From assembly GCA_027596075.1 (NCBI GenBank), contig JADGJC010000131.1:1-64000 (forward strand): DNA of 64,000 nucleotides. The letters are read 5' to 3'. The position numbers were made by a program, and so were the translations under genes. How positions within the stretch are numbered: position 1 is the first letter of the stretch; every line of letters starts with the position of its first letter. The stretch comes from Rhizophlyctis rosea. Its lineage: Eukaryota; Chytridiomycota; Chytridiomycetes; Rhizophlyctidales; Rhizophlyctidaceae. Shown here one piece after another: positions 21,296 through 32,654 of this stretch. The notes below the pieces were generated by a model that ran no database searches, was not told the DNA's origin, and worked only from the letters and a program-made list of their open reading frames with translations.

Positions 21296-23556
21296 ATGAC
21301 CATAGAAGAAAAGCGCCGTCAACCGCTGCGAGGTACTTGCTAAGCACCTGTCCTTTCCCGGCCATCAAGCTTCTGACCTTGTACGCCCTCCTAGCAAGTC
21401 CATATCGTAAACCGTCCGTCGTACCTGCTTCAAACTTCTATGGCCCGAACAAAGCGGAAGCGACGTATGGTGCTAATGCGATTGGGTTACTGTCGCGTTC
21501 ACGAGACTCATGCACTTCTTGCTAACATATAGGGCAGATGGTCACCGAAAACGATGGACAACGTTATTGGAACGCATCAACGAAAGGGCCAGACGCGGTC
21601 CCTCATCGTTCATAACTTGGGAAATGTTTACGCGGCAAGAGGCTGCCTTTCAGTATCAGAGCACGCATCCGAGGCCGTTGCAGGTCTTTTCATATGAGGT
21701 ATTTGCAGTGGTTTCCCAATTCCCGTGGGCGTCCCGTCCATGACTAAGAACCACGCAGTTTGATCCGCAAAATCCAGGCAAAAGGCGGTTCCTCGTCACG
21801 ACATACAAGGATTTTTGGCAAAAATACAGGTCTCAATCAGTCTTCCACCATACTGTGGCTATGATCTCATCGGTTCTGGTAGACAGATGAAGCCAGATGA
21901 ACGTCACTACTATGAGCTTGTGAAAGAAGGTAATGATAAGACCAAGGCGAACGGGAGATGCCGTATTGACTTTTTTGATCATAGGCGTTCCATGCCGGTT
22001 GTACTTTGATATTGAATTCGAGTATGTGGAGAATCCGGACCAGGATGGAGAAAGTATGGTTCTCATCTTCAAAAAGGTGCTAGTCCTTCATGTTATTTGC
22101 ACTTCCATAAGTCGACTAACGGACAGTCCCACCAGTTTATCATGGAAGAGCTACAGATTCAATACAATATTCAGTGCGGGGTGAATGACATCGTCGATTT
22201 GGAGTCGTCCACGACGGAGAAGTTCTCTCGTCATCTTATCGTCCATACCCCCAATGCTGTCTTCAAAGACAACGCGCATGTCGGTAAGTCCTGCGCGTCG
22301 CCCATCCATTCATCATATACAAGTGTTCATGACGCAAAATCAACAGGCGCATTTGTCAAAAACCTCTCCGCGCGAATCCTCCACTTCACCCATAATTCGC
22401 AACCACCACAACCCTCACCACCACCCCATCACCACGAAGCCCACGAACTCCTGATACTTGACAAAGGATCCCGCAAACTATTTATAGATGACGGCGTCTA
22501 TTCGCGGAATCGCAACTTCCGTGTATGGCTTTCGAGTAAGATTGGGAAGAGTGTTGCGTTGGAGGTGGCGGGGAGTAGTGGGAAAAAACCGATATGTGGG
22601 AGGGATTTAGAGGGCGGAGCGGAGGATGAGGCATTCTTTTTGAATTCGCTTGTATGTGCTGTTGAGTATCGCCCTGGGATGAAGATTTTAAGAGCTGTTT
22701 CGAGTGAGAGTGAGGAGGTGGTGAGGGATCGTGGGGCGGGTGTACGGAAGACAGAACATGGTATGTAAAAGTTCATTGTGTCATGCATGCTTCCCCACCA
22801 AGTTACCAAGTTGCACTCTCAGTGACGCCCATCTCACAAACCTACGACACGTCACCATATCCGTTAATTGACGAATACATCCTGCAATCGATTCGAAACC
22901 GGGCCGGGTCCGACCGAGCCGTCATCAAATCATGCTGCTACTTCGCCTATGGTCAGGAGTTTTTGATAGGGCATCTGTTTTGCCATTTGGTTTAGTCGCT
23001 ATCACCGCCAGTATGTGACAATGACGTTCTCTATCATAGGCCAGGCTATCGTGTATAACATTGTTGGTGACCGGTACTGCTTCAATGTTGGACGACAACA
23101 TAAGAGGTAATGGAGAGTTTAGGTCATTTTAGTGTGCATTTCGATACGGGGGTTTTGACCAGTTTGTTTTGCGATGATAGCAACGGCGTGTATTACGTAG
23201 CAGATTTGAAGAATGGAGTGTATAACCAAAGGTAAATCTAACATTCCTCACAGAAGCCGTTTTTACCTGACTTCGCAGATGTCCATCGGGGCAAGTGCTG
23301 ATACTTCCCATCGCAACTCGCTATTGATAGATGCTATGACCCGGACTGTCGCCATTTTCGATCAGTGGATATGTGTATACCGCTGCATTTGAATCCTTTT
23401 AGGGTTGATGAGGCGGAGGGGGCGGTGATTATTGGTGGTGGGGTGGAGTTGACGGATGCGGAGATGTGGGAGATTGGGGAGGCTGTTGAGATGGTTCTGG
23501 GCGGTGATGTGGATAAAGAGATGGAGCGTGGTGTGGGCGGGGAGGATGTGGGGTGA
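21296..23556 (+). CDS. PRIMPOL: PrimPol, primase-polymerase of the archaeo-eukaryotic primase family
   Basis: PrimPol reprimes DNA synthesis past lesions and stalled forks in nucleus and mitochondria. Twelve exons (21296-21332, 21395-21464, 21533-21698, 21759-21829, 21883-21929, 21985-22076, 22136-22283, 22347-22760, 22823-22951, 23040-23106, 23181-23231, 23331-23556) sum to 505 aa in frame. Motif I catalytic acids are in LYFDIEF. Motif II SxH lies in SSTTEKFSRHLI, followed by VFKDNAHVG. Motif III is around FIDDGVYSRNRNFR with SSKIGKSVALEV. The C-terminal zinc site has its four ligands: Cys and His in RYCFNVGRQHKS, and two Cys in RCYDPDCR. The C terminus is acidic, where vertebrate PrimPol binds RPA; a motif there is not certain. 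The two shortest N-terminal exons are my inference from FYG...KRW continuity. Confidence 0.92.
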
Positions 23557-23783
23557 GGGGTGTGTGTAGAGGAAGCCCAAGGTTAGGTAGGTGGCTGTAA
23601 TGTAGATGCAAATGAAGCAGATGTCGCGCGAAACTTGTATCTGTAGACTTTTGAACATACTTTGTTATCATGATATGCTAGGTATATAGAATATGTAAAA
23701 TTAGGGAAATCCACATATCTGACAAACTACTACGCCACTAAGTAAACAAATACTGCAACCCAACCCTCCTCATGCAACCCCAT

Positions 23784-24623
23784 TCACATATTCTCCATCC
23801 TCCAATTCTTATCCCCACCCTCCTTATCACTCCTTTCAATCTCAACCTTATTCATCTGAATCTCCACCTTATCCGGACCCACGAAATTCCCACTTCTCCG
23901 CCTCCCCTCCCGTTCAGGAATCAACCGTCCCTCCGTCACGACCTCCACCTTCCTCTTCTGCCTAATCCCCAACATCATCGCGGCGGCACACACGATCCCC
24001 GCACACTCGAAGGTGACCGCAACCCACATGACCCACGCTACGGCCGTCATGGTCTCAATCCTGCTTTGCGTCACGCGCTCCGCACATGGCCCTGAACACG
24101 CGTTTTGTGAGGTATCACTCATCTGAGCTTCAACGGCTAATGCGTCAGCAGACGTCCACCCGCAGCAGTTGAACATGGATAGGAGGTCCTTTTTCTGGGC
24201 GTCTGTGCTGGAGGCGTAGAGGGATGCTATTGATGCGGCGGCTGTAGAGGGTTTTGATGCTTTGTGGGAGAGGGTTGCGGCTGATATGCGGATGCCGGCG
24301 CAGGCTAGGAGGGATAGGAGGTAGATTAGGAGGAAGCGTGGGGATTGGCGGTAGCCGCCGCAGCAGCCTTGTTGGGTGGTTGCGTGTCGGAGTTTGGTTG
24401 GTTTTGCGAGTACGGTGGGTTTGGGGTTTTTTTGTGGGGGATGGGGTGTTGGGGGGTTGGGTGGGGGGACTTTACCTGTTAGGATGGAGGTTGGGAATAG
24501 GTCGGTGTGGACGAAGGGACCGGTTCCCATGAAAGCTGCGTAGGTGAATAGGCCTGTGGCTATGGCTATTACGAGGAGGAGGGTGTTGGCGGCGAAGTGG
24601 AAGAGGCGGGCGACGCGTGCCAT
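23784..24623 (-). CDS. Tetraspanin-like membrane protein
   Basis: The frame is open from 24623 to 23784 (279 aa). A 108-nt in-phase intron (24475-24368; donor GTAAAG, acceptor AACAAG) probably removes a Pro/Lys-rich segment, leaving 243 aa. Tetraspanin hallmarks are present: GCCGGYRQS before a membrane segment (RFLLIYLLSLLACAG), the extracellular CCG motif (MFNCCGWTSADAL), further loop cysteines (NACSGPC), and a final membrane segment (VMWVAVTFECAGIVCAAAMML) with a basic then acidic cytoplasmic tail. The first membrane segment is NTLLLVIAIATGLFTYAAFM. I see no second membrane segment before GCCGG, where four-pass tetraspanins have one. It is either a divergent three-pass member or an exon is missing from my model. 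Confidence 0.72.
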   Translation of the reverse strand: MARVARLFHFAANTLLLVIAIATGLFTYAAFMGTGPFVHTDLFPTSILTGKVPPPNPPTPHPPQKNPKPTVLAKPTKLRHATTQQGCCGGYRQSPRFLLIYLLSLLACAGIRISAATLSHKASKPSTAAASIASLYASSTDAQKKDLLSMFNCCGWTSADALAVEAQMSDTSQNACSGPCAERVTQSRIETMTAVAWVMWVAVTFECAGIVCAAAMMLGIRQKRKVEVVTEGRLIPEREGRRRSGNFVGPDKVEIQMNKVEIERSDKEGGDKNWRMENM

Positions 24624-25898
24624 GATGGAGAGGGGGGTCTAAGGATTTTGATGGAAGGTAGATATAGAGTTGGTACACGCTATAGCTCGTTGAGGCTATA
24701 CGTGTTCTGCAATAGGTGTGGCCTCTGTGACACCTTGGTGGTAGGGTTTCTGTGTTGACGATGTGATGTTGACAGGTGAAGATGATCACGATGCGAAGGA
24801 AGAGAGAGGGGGGTTTGAAGGTAATGAAAGTCGCGGTATGTGGCTTGTGGCTTGGGTGTCCAAATGAATCCGCACATCAAGATGCTTGATAGTAAACATT
24901 CCCACGTTCGTTGACTTCGTTACATGTTGAAACTTACGAATAAGTTCGTGTAATTGGACCATGCCAATCCCTGCATCGCGTCAGCGACAGCGAATACCGG
25001 CTTGCGGCAATATCAGTGCAATGCTTGAGGAGCAGGCAAAAGTTTGGCAAACTTGGCGATCACTGGGCTATCTGCTGCCATCTTGTAGTATGGTTGAATG
25101 CACAACCCCGCATTGGAGGAGTTTTTCCCATCCCTCAAGCTTTCCAGTCCTGCAGGTTTCACGTTTGATACCGTCTGAGCATGATGCTAAGTGCAGGCCT
25201 ATCGGACGCATCGTGTCATCTGGGAACACGACCCCGATATGGACCCTGGCGCCGGCCAACAGGGATGTGTTTCCAAATGCCCATTGAATTGCTTACACAT
25301 CCTCCATAAGCCGGCCAGGGGTTCCCCACAATGAAAGCTCACATGATCGCTGTGAAATGTGGGACACCCGGAGAGCTGGCAGTTCCCATTTGTAATAACT
25401 ACGTCAGTACGGACAACTTTCATTTCCCACTCCCATCACCTGAGCGGGTCGTGTGAGCAAAGGGTCTCGTAGCACTCGTGCTCAGGCTCCAGCCTCGTGG
25501 GACGAGTGAAAAGCTTGCTGGAGAAAGTCAAAACTGTTCCCAGGCCCACCTTCCAAGGGGGAATGGCTGAGAGAGTTGTTCCCATAAGTGACGTAAACAC
25601 TAAACACCGCCACCGGGCCACATGTGGCTGGGGCCATCGTTTACATCATCGCTGGGGAGGTAGGGAGGTTTCATTCCCACTACCGGCAGTAGGTGCGGTA
25701 TCCCAAGCACAGGCAAGGAAGAGACCCCTAAAGTCTCAAAAAGTCTCCTCAAAGAAGTATAAAACCACATGCGGAGTCGCTCCCCCACTTCTCCATCATC
25801 AAAGCAAATCAACAGATCAACACAAGCAACAACAACAACAAACAACAAACCAAACAACCACTCCCACCTCTCTCCACAAACCACCCCAACTTGCAAAC
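24624..25898. promoter_or_regulatory. Divergent intergenic region, with CsbD-gene promoter
   Basis: A 1.27-kb region between the tetraspanin and CsbD starts. A TATA box (tataaaa, 25759-25765) sits 134 bp before the CsbD ATG, followed by a CA/AAC-rich leader. CCCCT/AGGGG pentamers, the yeast stress-element core, occur near 25317, 25555 and 25726. The string TTCCCA recurs at least seven times between 24,900 and 25,700. Whether any of these bind a factor is inference; nothing coding is seen. Confidence 0.5.
25759..25765 (+). promoter_or_regulatory. TATA box of CsbD-like gene
   Basis: The string tataaaa lies 134 bp upstream of the ATG at 25899, ahead of a purine-poor leader, a spacing consistent with a TATA-driven stress-type promoter. 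Confidence 0.55.
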
Positions 25899-26283
25899 AT
25901 GACTGGCCAACCTTCCAAGACCTCCGGTAACACCGACTCCATGCTCGGCGCCATCAAGCAAAACATCGGATCCGCTCTCGGTAACCACTCTATGCAAGCT
26001 GAAGGTGCCGCTAAGCGCGCGCATGGTGACGCTGAGGTAGGCATTTCCCCCTTCCTTTCTCCGTTCGTCATTTCCCTCCCTAAACGCACCACTCACTTAA
26101 ATCTTCTCAATCTTACAGGTGAAGGCCGCCAAGAACCAACAATACACCGAGGGCGCCGTTGACAGCATGGGTGGATCGATCAAGAAGAACATCGGGTCCG
26201 CTTTGGGTGACGAATCGATGAGGGCTTCGGGTGCTACCACTCAAGCTAAGGGTGATGCTAAGAAGGCTGCCAACAATTACTAG
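25899..26283 (+). CDS. CsbD-like stress-response protein, two repeats
   Basis: Exons 25899-26036 and 26119-26283 give a 100-aa hydrophilic protein. Two CsbD-type units are visible: SMLGAIKQNIGSALGNHSMQ with AEGAAKRAHGDAE, and SMGGSIKKNIGSALGDESMR with ASGATTQAKGDAKK. The single 82-nt intron separates the two units, so each exon encodes one repeat, as expected from an internal exon duplication. CsbD is a bacterial sigma-B general-stress family; fungal relatives are small, abundant, soluble and often stress-induced, with a cruciform-DNA-binding claim in a smut fungus. The biochemical role is unknown. The TATA box and CCCCT pentamers upstream fit stress control. Confidence 0.85.
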
Positions 26284-26875
26284 GCGGTTTGCTCCTCCTG
26301 TAGTCAACTTGTAAATAATTCTGTATGAATTGCGAATTTGTGAATATAGTTGTGCGAAATCATATAAGTGTTATATGGTGTTGTGATGGTTGAAATGTCT
26401 TTCTTTCGGATCTGGGGATGGGAATGTTCCTCCTTGTTGCATTGGCGCAATGGAATGGTTCGGATTGGGAAGGAAGAGAAGGGAACCGAAACGAAGAAAG
26501 CGGAAGAAAGGCGTCCAAGTGGACCGAAGTGACTGGCCCCCGCAGCATGTCCGAAACCTTTCAGGCTGTGACACATGACTTGATTAGTCATCCCAGCTGT
26601 GAGTGGTTGACTGATGGGGGATTGGGTGCCGCCGCCACCCGATTAGCTCCGGACACCGTCACATCACGCGACTCACAGCCGCGCGGGGCATGCATTCCAG
26701 GTCCCTACATATAAACCGCAAAGTCGGTGGACCGTCCCCCCATCCAATCTGATAACAACCCTGCTGCTTCCCACTCCGGTATCGTAAGTTCTCAAAGAAT
26801 AAAAAGCATTCACCATCCATCGTCGTCATCCTCCGATCCCACCTCCATCCGCACCTCAAACCACATCCCACCAAA
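26284..26875 (+). promoter_or_regulatory. Intergenic; promoter of the small basic gene
   Basis: A TATA-like box (tataaa, about 26710-26715) lies 161 bp before the ATG at 26876, followed by a C/A-rich leader similar in style to the CsbD gene leader. No other feature is supported. Confidence 0.45.
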
Positions 26876-27140
26876 ATGACAACAATACAAAAACGCGTCC
26901 ACTTCTTCGAGACCGAACCCGCCGCGATATACCCTATACCACGAGAAGGGAAGGGAATATCACTATCATATTATCGGGCTACGGCGAAGCAGGATTCTGG
27001 CAGGTTGGTTGTTTGATATACGTTTTGGTGGATCGATCGATTTCAAGGATGTTGACGCTGTTGTTAATAGTGCACCACCCTCTTCAACGAGATCTAAGAA
27101 GAAAAAGGGGAAGGGAAAGAGACGGCAGTCGAATGCTTGA
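26876..27140 (+). CDS. Small basic protein (65 aa), unknown
   Basis: Exons 26876-27003 and 27071-27140 (67-nt intron; acceptor AATAG) give 65 aa in frame. The N-terminal half reads MTTIQKRVHFFETEPAAIYP then PREGKGISLSYYRATAKQ; the C-terminal exon is strongly basic (RSKKKKGKGKRRQSNA), like a nuclear or nucleolar targeting tail. I recognise no family. The clear TATA-like box and leader upstream, and matching splice signals, argue that it is a real gene rather than chance. Confidence 0.55.
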
Positions 27141-27741
27141 AGATGGATTTGAATATTGATTTTACCCCCTTTGTATATAGCTATGTAATATAGAATCTGT
27201 TGTATATCGCTCTGGAAGCTTTCCGCGAACCTTTGGTCTTGTTGTTCGATGGGGTATGACTGACACTGCTAAGGGAGATTACATCCTTAGTAAATGAGAA
27301 ATTTTTGTTTGGTATCGCTTCCTAGGCCGGTCTAAAGTGGCAGCATGTTGTTCCCTCCCAAGCCCCAACTAGTACATTTAGCATCATCGAGTTGGGGTGT
27401 GGTGCAACTTCGTGACGCCGAAGGAGAACTAAATCAGCTATCTTCAATACCTCTGTTCCCTCTCCGCGATGGCATCTCCATTTATGTGACTCTGTGCGGT
27501 TCCTCACCATGCCTCGGTATACAATGTTGATTGCATATTTTTGCTGTGTTGGACCCTGGCGGTGGCAATCTCGACTCCATCAAATTTAGCCATCAACCAA
27601 GGGCCAAGCCACCAATCAGCAGCAGGTGCCAACACAAGCGACAGCCGCAAGACTGCAACGCGCTCATCGTCTCATCGTCATCTGGAAAAATAGCCCATCA
27701 CCTATTTTTCGCACAAACAACATCAATGCGGCAATAGGAAT
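27141..27741. other. Intergenic upstream of TBC gene
   Basis: This 0.6-kb gap holds the 3' flank of the small basic gene and the promoter side of the TBC gene. No further element is recognised. Confidence 0.4.
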
Positions 27742-30700
27742 ATGACGACGCTTAAAGAGAAGTAGGTGCAAAGGTTGAAAAAGCACGGGGCTGCCGCTCG
27801 TTCTGAATTCTGTTGCTGACGTCAACCACTTCAGACAACAACAATTCGAGACACTTCTCAGCGGGCCAGAAACCAGTGCTACGTTCGAGGAGTTCAGACG
27901 CTTATGCTTCCAAGGTAGACTATTCTTATACAAGTCTTTCATCTTCACCCTTGGGTTCATAACCATATGAGCAGGCATATGTGATAGCCCCAAGGGTTTG
28001 CGTCCAAAATGCTGGAAGATACTCCTAGGCTATTTGCCGTGGAAGGAACGAGCACGCTGGGACGATATTGTCAACGAACAGCGAACGTTGTATTATACAT
28101 TTGTGAAGGAGTTCATCAAAGACCTGAGTCAAGAGGAGCTCGAGGATGCTCGTAAAGGGCGAGCGTCGCCTACCCGGGATCATGTGAGTGTTGACGTAAG
28201 AATTGGGGCTGGTAAGGGCGTGCACTGACTGTCCCATTCCTCAAGCCTCTGAACAACGCCAAAGATTCAAAATGGCAATCATATTTTGAAGAACTTACCA
28301 TCCTAGGTAATATGGGCATGCAAGCGATGTGACATGGCATGGCGATACTGACGCGGTCAATCAAACAGAACAAATCGACAAAGACTGCCGCAGAACCCTC
28401 CCAGACATCGCATTCTTCCAACTCCCTATCAAACCAACCATACCAACTCCCCTGCACCCACTCCGCAACGAATCACTCCTCAGCGACGGAAGCAAACCAT
28501 TCTCACCAATACAAAGCCGCCGTGCCCTCTTCAAACGCCTCGACCACTTGTACAACGACGACGATTTCGGCGCCCGTACGCATTCGCATCAGCATGTTGC
28601 TGCGAAGAAAGAGGGAGCTGATGCGGAGGGACAGGAGACCACGGGGGCAGGGAACGAGAAGAAGGACGCGAAGGATGGGGAAGTGGAGGATTTGCATTGG
28701 GAGGCTGTAGAGAGGATATTGTTTATCTTTGCGAAGTTGAACCCGGGTGTTGGGTACATCCAGGGTATGAACGAGATTTTGGCACCATTGTATTATGTTC
28801 TTGCCAATGATACGGATGATAGTGCAAGAGGTGGGTTTTCATATATACTTTACACCTGCCCAAGCATACAGGTGGGTCTAACGTCTGAGCTGCCTTCCAT
28901 CAGCACACGCCGAAGCCGACTCCTTCTTCGCATTCTCAGTCCTAATGGGCGAGTTCCGAGACCATTTCATCCGCTCACTAGATAACGTCCAGCCCCACCC
29001 GCCCTCTCGCCAAACTTCAGCAGCATCACTGGAGTTCGACGGCAGACCCTCTGCACCCAATCGGAAAAACTCGATTGCGGAACAAGCGATGGAGCAGGCG
29101 GGAGGGAATGGTGTTGGGTCTAGTATGGCGAGGTTGATGAAGCGGTTGAAGAAGAGGGATTTGGAGGTTTGGAAGGACATGGTATGCGTGTTTCCACAAA
29201 ATTGTACCTCCATTGCATCCTTGTATTGACGGCTAGCTGACCCCTCTCCCCACTAACAGCAACGAAAACAAATCCACCCAACCTTCTTCTCCTTCCGGTG
29301 GTTGACAGTTCTTCTGACACAAGAGTTTGACCTGCCGGACGTGATCCGGATATGGGATTCGCTACTGGCAGATATTGCGGTGGACATTGAGGAGAAGGGA
29401 CGGTCACCTACGGCGTCGATACCGGAGTTGGATACGGATCGGGAAGGGCATTTTGATTTCTTGATTGATTTTTGTTGTGCTATGCTTGTGTGAGTTTTGT
29501 GGGCGAGTTTTTAAGGGGTCGGGATGTGGGATGAGGATGGGTGGACTTATGTTTTTTTTTTTGGTTTTGTAGGTGTATTAGGGAGGAGTTGTTGAGTGGG
29601 AGCTTTGCGGATAATATTAAGTTGTTGCAGGTGAGTTGTCGTTTTTTGGTTTCTTTCTGGTAGCATATAGGGTCGTCCTAAACGAACTTTTTCGGTGGGG
29701 CGTTCGCTTTAGAACTACCCTACCGGCGACATAAACGCCATCCTCCAACGCGCCTCGGCCTTCCGTGAAACCCCCCTCTCACCCACCCGCTCCGAATCCG
29801 AAAACTGGGAACAAATCGACGCCTCGTCCGCACCACCGCTTCCTCTCGCGCATCCCGACGAAATCCTTTTCAGCAACATCCTCTACCCCGGGCGGAGTAA
29901 CCAGAAAGACAGGTCGGCGGTTAATGGAGCCATGTGGAGCAATATTCTCGACCCGCAGGGGAGTGCGGGAAAGTTGGATTTAAGGAAAGGCTTGAGTAAT
30001 GCTGCGGCGGCGGGGGGGAGTTTGTTGGCGGCTATGGGGAGGGATATGAGGAAGGCTGCTAGTGCTGTTGCTGTTGCGGGGGCTGGTGGTGCTTCTGGGG
30101 AAGGGATGGTGGTTGGGACGGAGAGTGCGGGGAGTTCGGCTGGTGTTGTGGGTGTTAAAACACCCGCAACAACAGGACGGAACCGTGCACCTAGCCAAGC
30201 GTCCTCGTCTATTGCTTTGATGGGTGATTCGTTGAAGGAGGGGTTTAGTGGGTTTTTGAGTCGGGTTAGGAGTGGGGCGAGTACGACGAATATTGAGGGA
30301 GTGCAGCTTCCGCCGCCGCCTAGTGAGATGCCTGATGATGGGGTGCCGGTTGTAGGTGGAGGAGGTGGTGCGGCGCCGTCTGCAAGGTTTGGCAGCTTTA
30401 TGAAGAGCCGGTTGGCGGCGGGGAGTAGTCTTGTTAGTGGGGCTGTTGGGAAGTTGGGGAGTGCGATGCAGGATCGGATCAGTAGTGGGACGAATACGCC
30501 GGTTGATGAGGGTGGGGAGAAGAGGTTGGGGGGTGGTGAAGGTGTGGTTGGTGGGGTAGGTGGAGGGAAGGGGGATAGTGTAGGGGCGTTGCCTCCTTTG
30601 CCCAAGGCGGAGGGTGACGTGGAGGGTGGGAAGGGTGGTGGTGATGGTGCGGGTGTGGGTGATGGTGGGGTGGAGGGAGCGGGTGGGACGGTGGGAGCGG

Positions 30701-30810
30701 GTACGACGACGGGGGCGAAGACTCAGGACTTTAGTATTGGGTATGATTCGGAAGAGGAGGAGCCTGTGGACGTTGTTGGGAGTGTTGAGAAGGTTGATGT
30801 GGTTGCGTAG
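27742..30810 (+). CDS. TBC1D13: TBC1D13-type Rab GTPase-activating protein
   Basis: TBC proteins accelerate GTP hydrolysis by Rab GTPases; mammalian TBC1D13 acts on Rab35. Nine exons (27742-27761, 27835-27914, 27975-28183, 28246-28306, 28369-28830, 28904-29181, 29260-29489, 29573-29630, 29713-30810) sum to 831 aa. Family order is clear: LRPKCWKILLGYLPWKERARW; the arginine-finger motif IDKDCRRTLPD; WEAVERILFIFAKLNPGVGY followed by IQGMNEILAPLYYVLA (glutamine finger); HAEADSFFAFSVLMGEFRDHFI; FFSFRWLTVLLTQEFDLPDV with IRIWDSLLAD; then REELLSGSFADNIKLLQNYP. Both catalytic fingers are intact. Compared with animal TBC1D13 (about 400 aa) it has a Glu-rich insert at about 170-200 and a Gly/Ala-rich low-complexity C-terminal extension of some 350 residues. 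The first exon is only 20 nt. Confidence 0.93.
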
Positions 30811-32654
30811 GTGTAGATTGTCTTTCTAGTTTCTCTGCTTTTTCCCATTTGCCCATGAATGTTTGTTGGATACCCCTTTTTCTGTGCGCTTTGTTATAAA
30901 CATGTTTATAATTGTTGAATTGGGTGAGGATCAGGTCTGTTGATGTTGGTGATCTTGTATATTTTCGGAGGTCGAAGCACTCCCTTACATATTCAGACCG
31001 TGCACTAACGCAACACCCCAACTTCAAAGCCCCTGTTCGATTGTTATTGCAGACAATGGCTTCACGTGGCCATGTTGATATGCTTATGATGCGTTTCTTT
31101 ACTAACCGGTCATGAAAGCTGGGAGTTCGGTGGGGATTCAAATGAGAGAGGGGGCCGGGAATATCGGGGGTTTGGTTTGATGGGACGGGTTGAGCTTACC
31201 CATTGCATCGTGAACGAAGGTGAGTTTGAATCAAACCCAATGGCGATGGTGGGTACCGGCGAATGGTCCCCGCACTGAGGTTCCGTCGGGCTGTAACAGG
31301 GAGAGGGGTTCGTGCAACTTGGGCAGCAGATGTAGATCCATTGCGTTCTCGCGGGGTTACGGTGGGGATGCTTGATTCACCATCTGCCACTCGGGATTCT
31401 GGTGTTGTTTGAACCAGCAGCATCACCCGATGCGCAGAAATGCTGTCAATGGGAGGACCACAATGCCTTTGGTATTTTAGATCTCGCGATCTCCAAGAAG
31501 AACAGTCAAGGCACCGGACATGCTCCACTGAGCTTGTTTCATTACCATCTGTGCGGGGCGACTAGTAGCGAGCTATTTTGGGCCATGTTGGGCGGGCGGC
31601 GAGGTCGCCTGTAATGGCAGATGCGGGGGAATGATCTTAGTGTACCTGGCAACAGGGCGGAAGTACGCCTGCGTAACTCTGTCGAAAGTTGGACGATGTA
31701 GTGGGTGGAATAATGGGGTGGAATAATGGGCTACATCAAGGGTCGGGACAATATACGGTTCACAGCATGCATCAAAACTATTTGCTAATGCCGCTTTATC
31801 GTCAGTGACAATGAATCAGGCGGATACGGCAGTCGATGGGGAATAGGCACGTCTTCCTCACAAGGTAGAACATAGACAATGCCTAGTCATCCGCCATTAC
31901 TGCAATACACCATTCGCGGAAGTCGGTGACTCTAGGGCGGCTGTTTTCAATCGTGTGCAAGGACATGTGGTTGGGATGGCGGTGGGGATGTTCATCCTTC
32001 GGGGCTGGGCCATTCGTTTCGGATTGTTGTTACCCCGTGGTCCGCACTCCAAACGCATGCTTGTTCGGCGTGGAACTTGGATCTGAGCGTTGCTCCGCCA
32101 ACAGATACTGGAGACATTATTGGGGGGGAGTGGAATGAGAGCATTTTGCGTGGAATGGCGTCGCTGAGAGGGCGGGGAGTTTGGGAGTGAGAATATACAG
32201 TTGTTCCTGGGATAGGGATTCAGGGGTTGTGGGTGTTGAGTTATGCAGCACAAATGTGAGCAAGTAGCTTTGAAGTAAACAAACTCTCAAACACAGTGGA
32301 CCCTGACCCGTCCACGATGATGGACAGAAAAGAATATGTGAAGTAATACAGACGGCGGAAGGAACGTTCCATATTTGTGGGTGGTGATGGCTCAGAATCG
32401 TCGACACAAGTGAGAAAAAACATGATAGCATTTCCACCTTGACATCGCCCACCTCAATTCTACAGTAGCGGTAGGGGAGCTTACGACTATCACCAATACC
32501 TCCCTTACCTACGTCACCAGTTTCACAAACCTTAAAACTTTGCACAAAAGCCCAACCGGCGCGCTTCCGTTTCTCCCGCTCTCCTCTCGTAAGCCCTAGG
32601 ACACTTCCGAACCCACTCCGAACCTGCCTATTTCTTTCGACAGATGCGATAACA
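30811..32654. other. Intergenic 1.8 kb, upstream of TRK
   Basis: No gene is supported on either strand. A 13-bp direct repeat (ggtggaataatgg twice, about 31704-31729) is bracketed by the inverted pair gatgtag / ctacatc. A palindrome ggaacgttcc near 32361-32372 resembles a minimal heat-shock-element inverted pair. Confidence 0.4.

Noticed and set aside
29883..30605. 240-codon Pro/Ala-rich open frame on minus
   Set aside because: It is the antisense of the Gly-rich TBC1D13 tail; composition explains its length.
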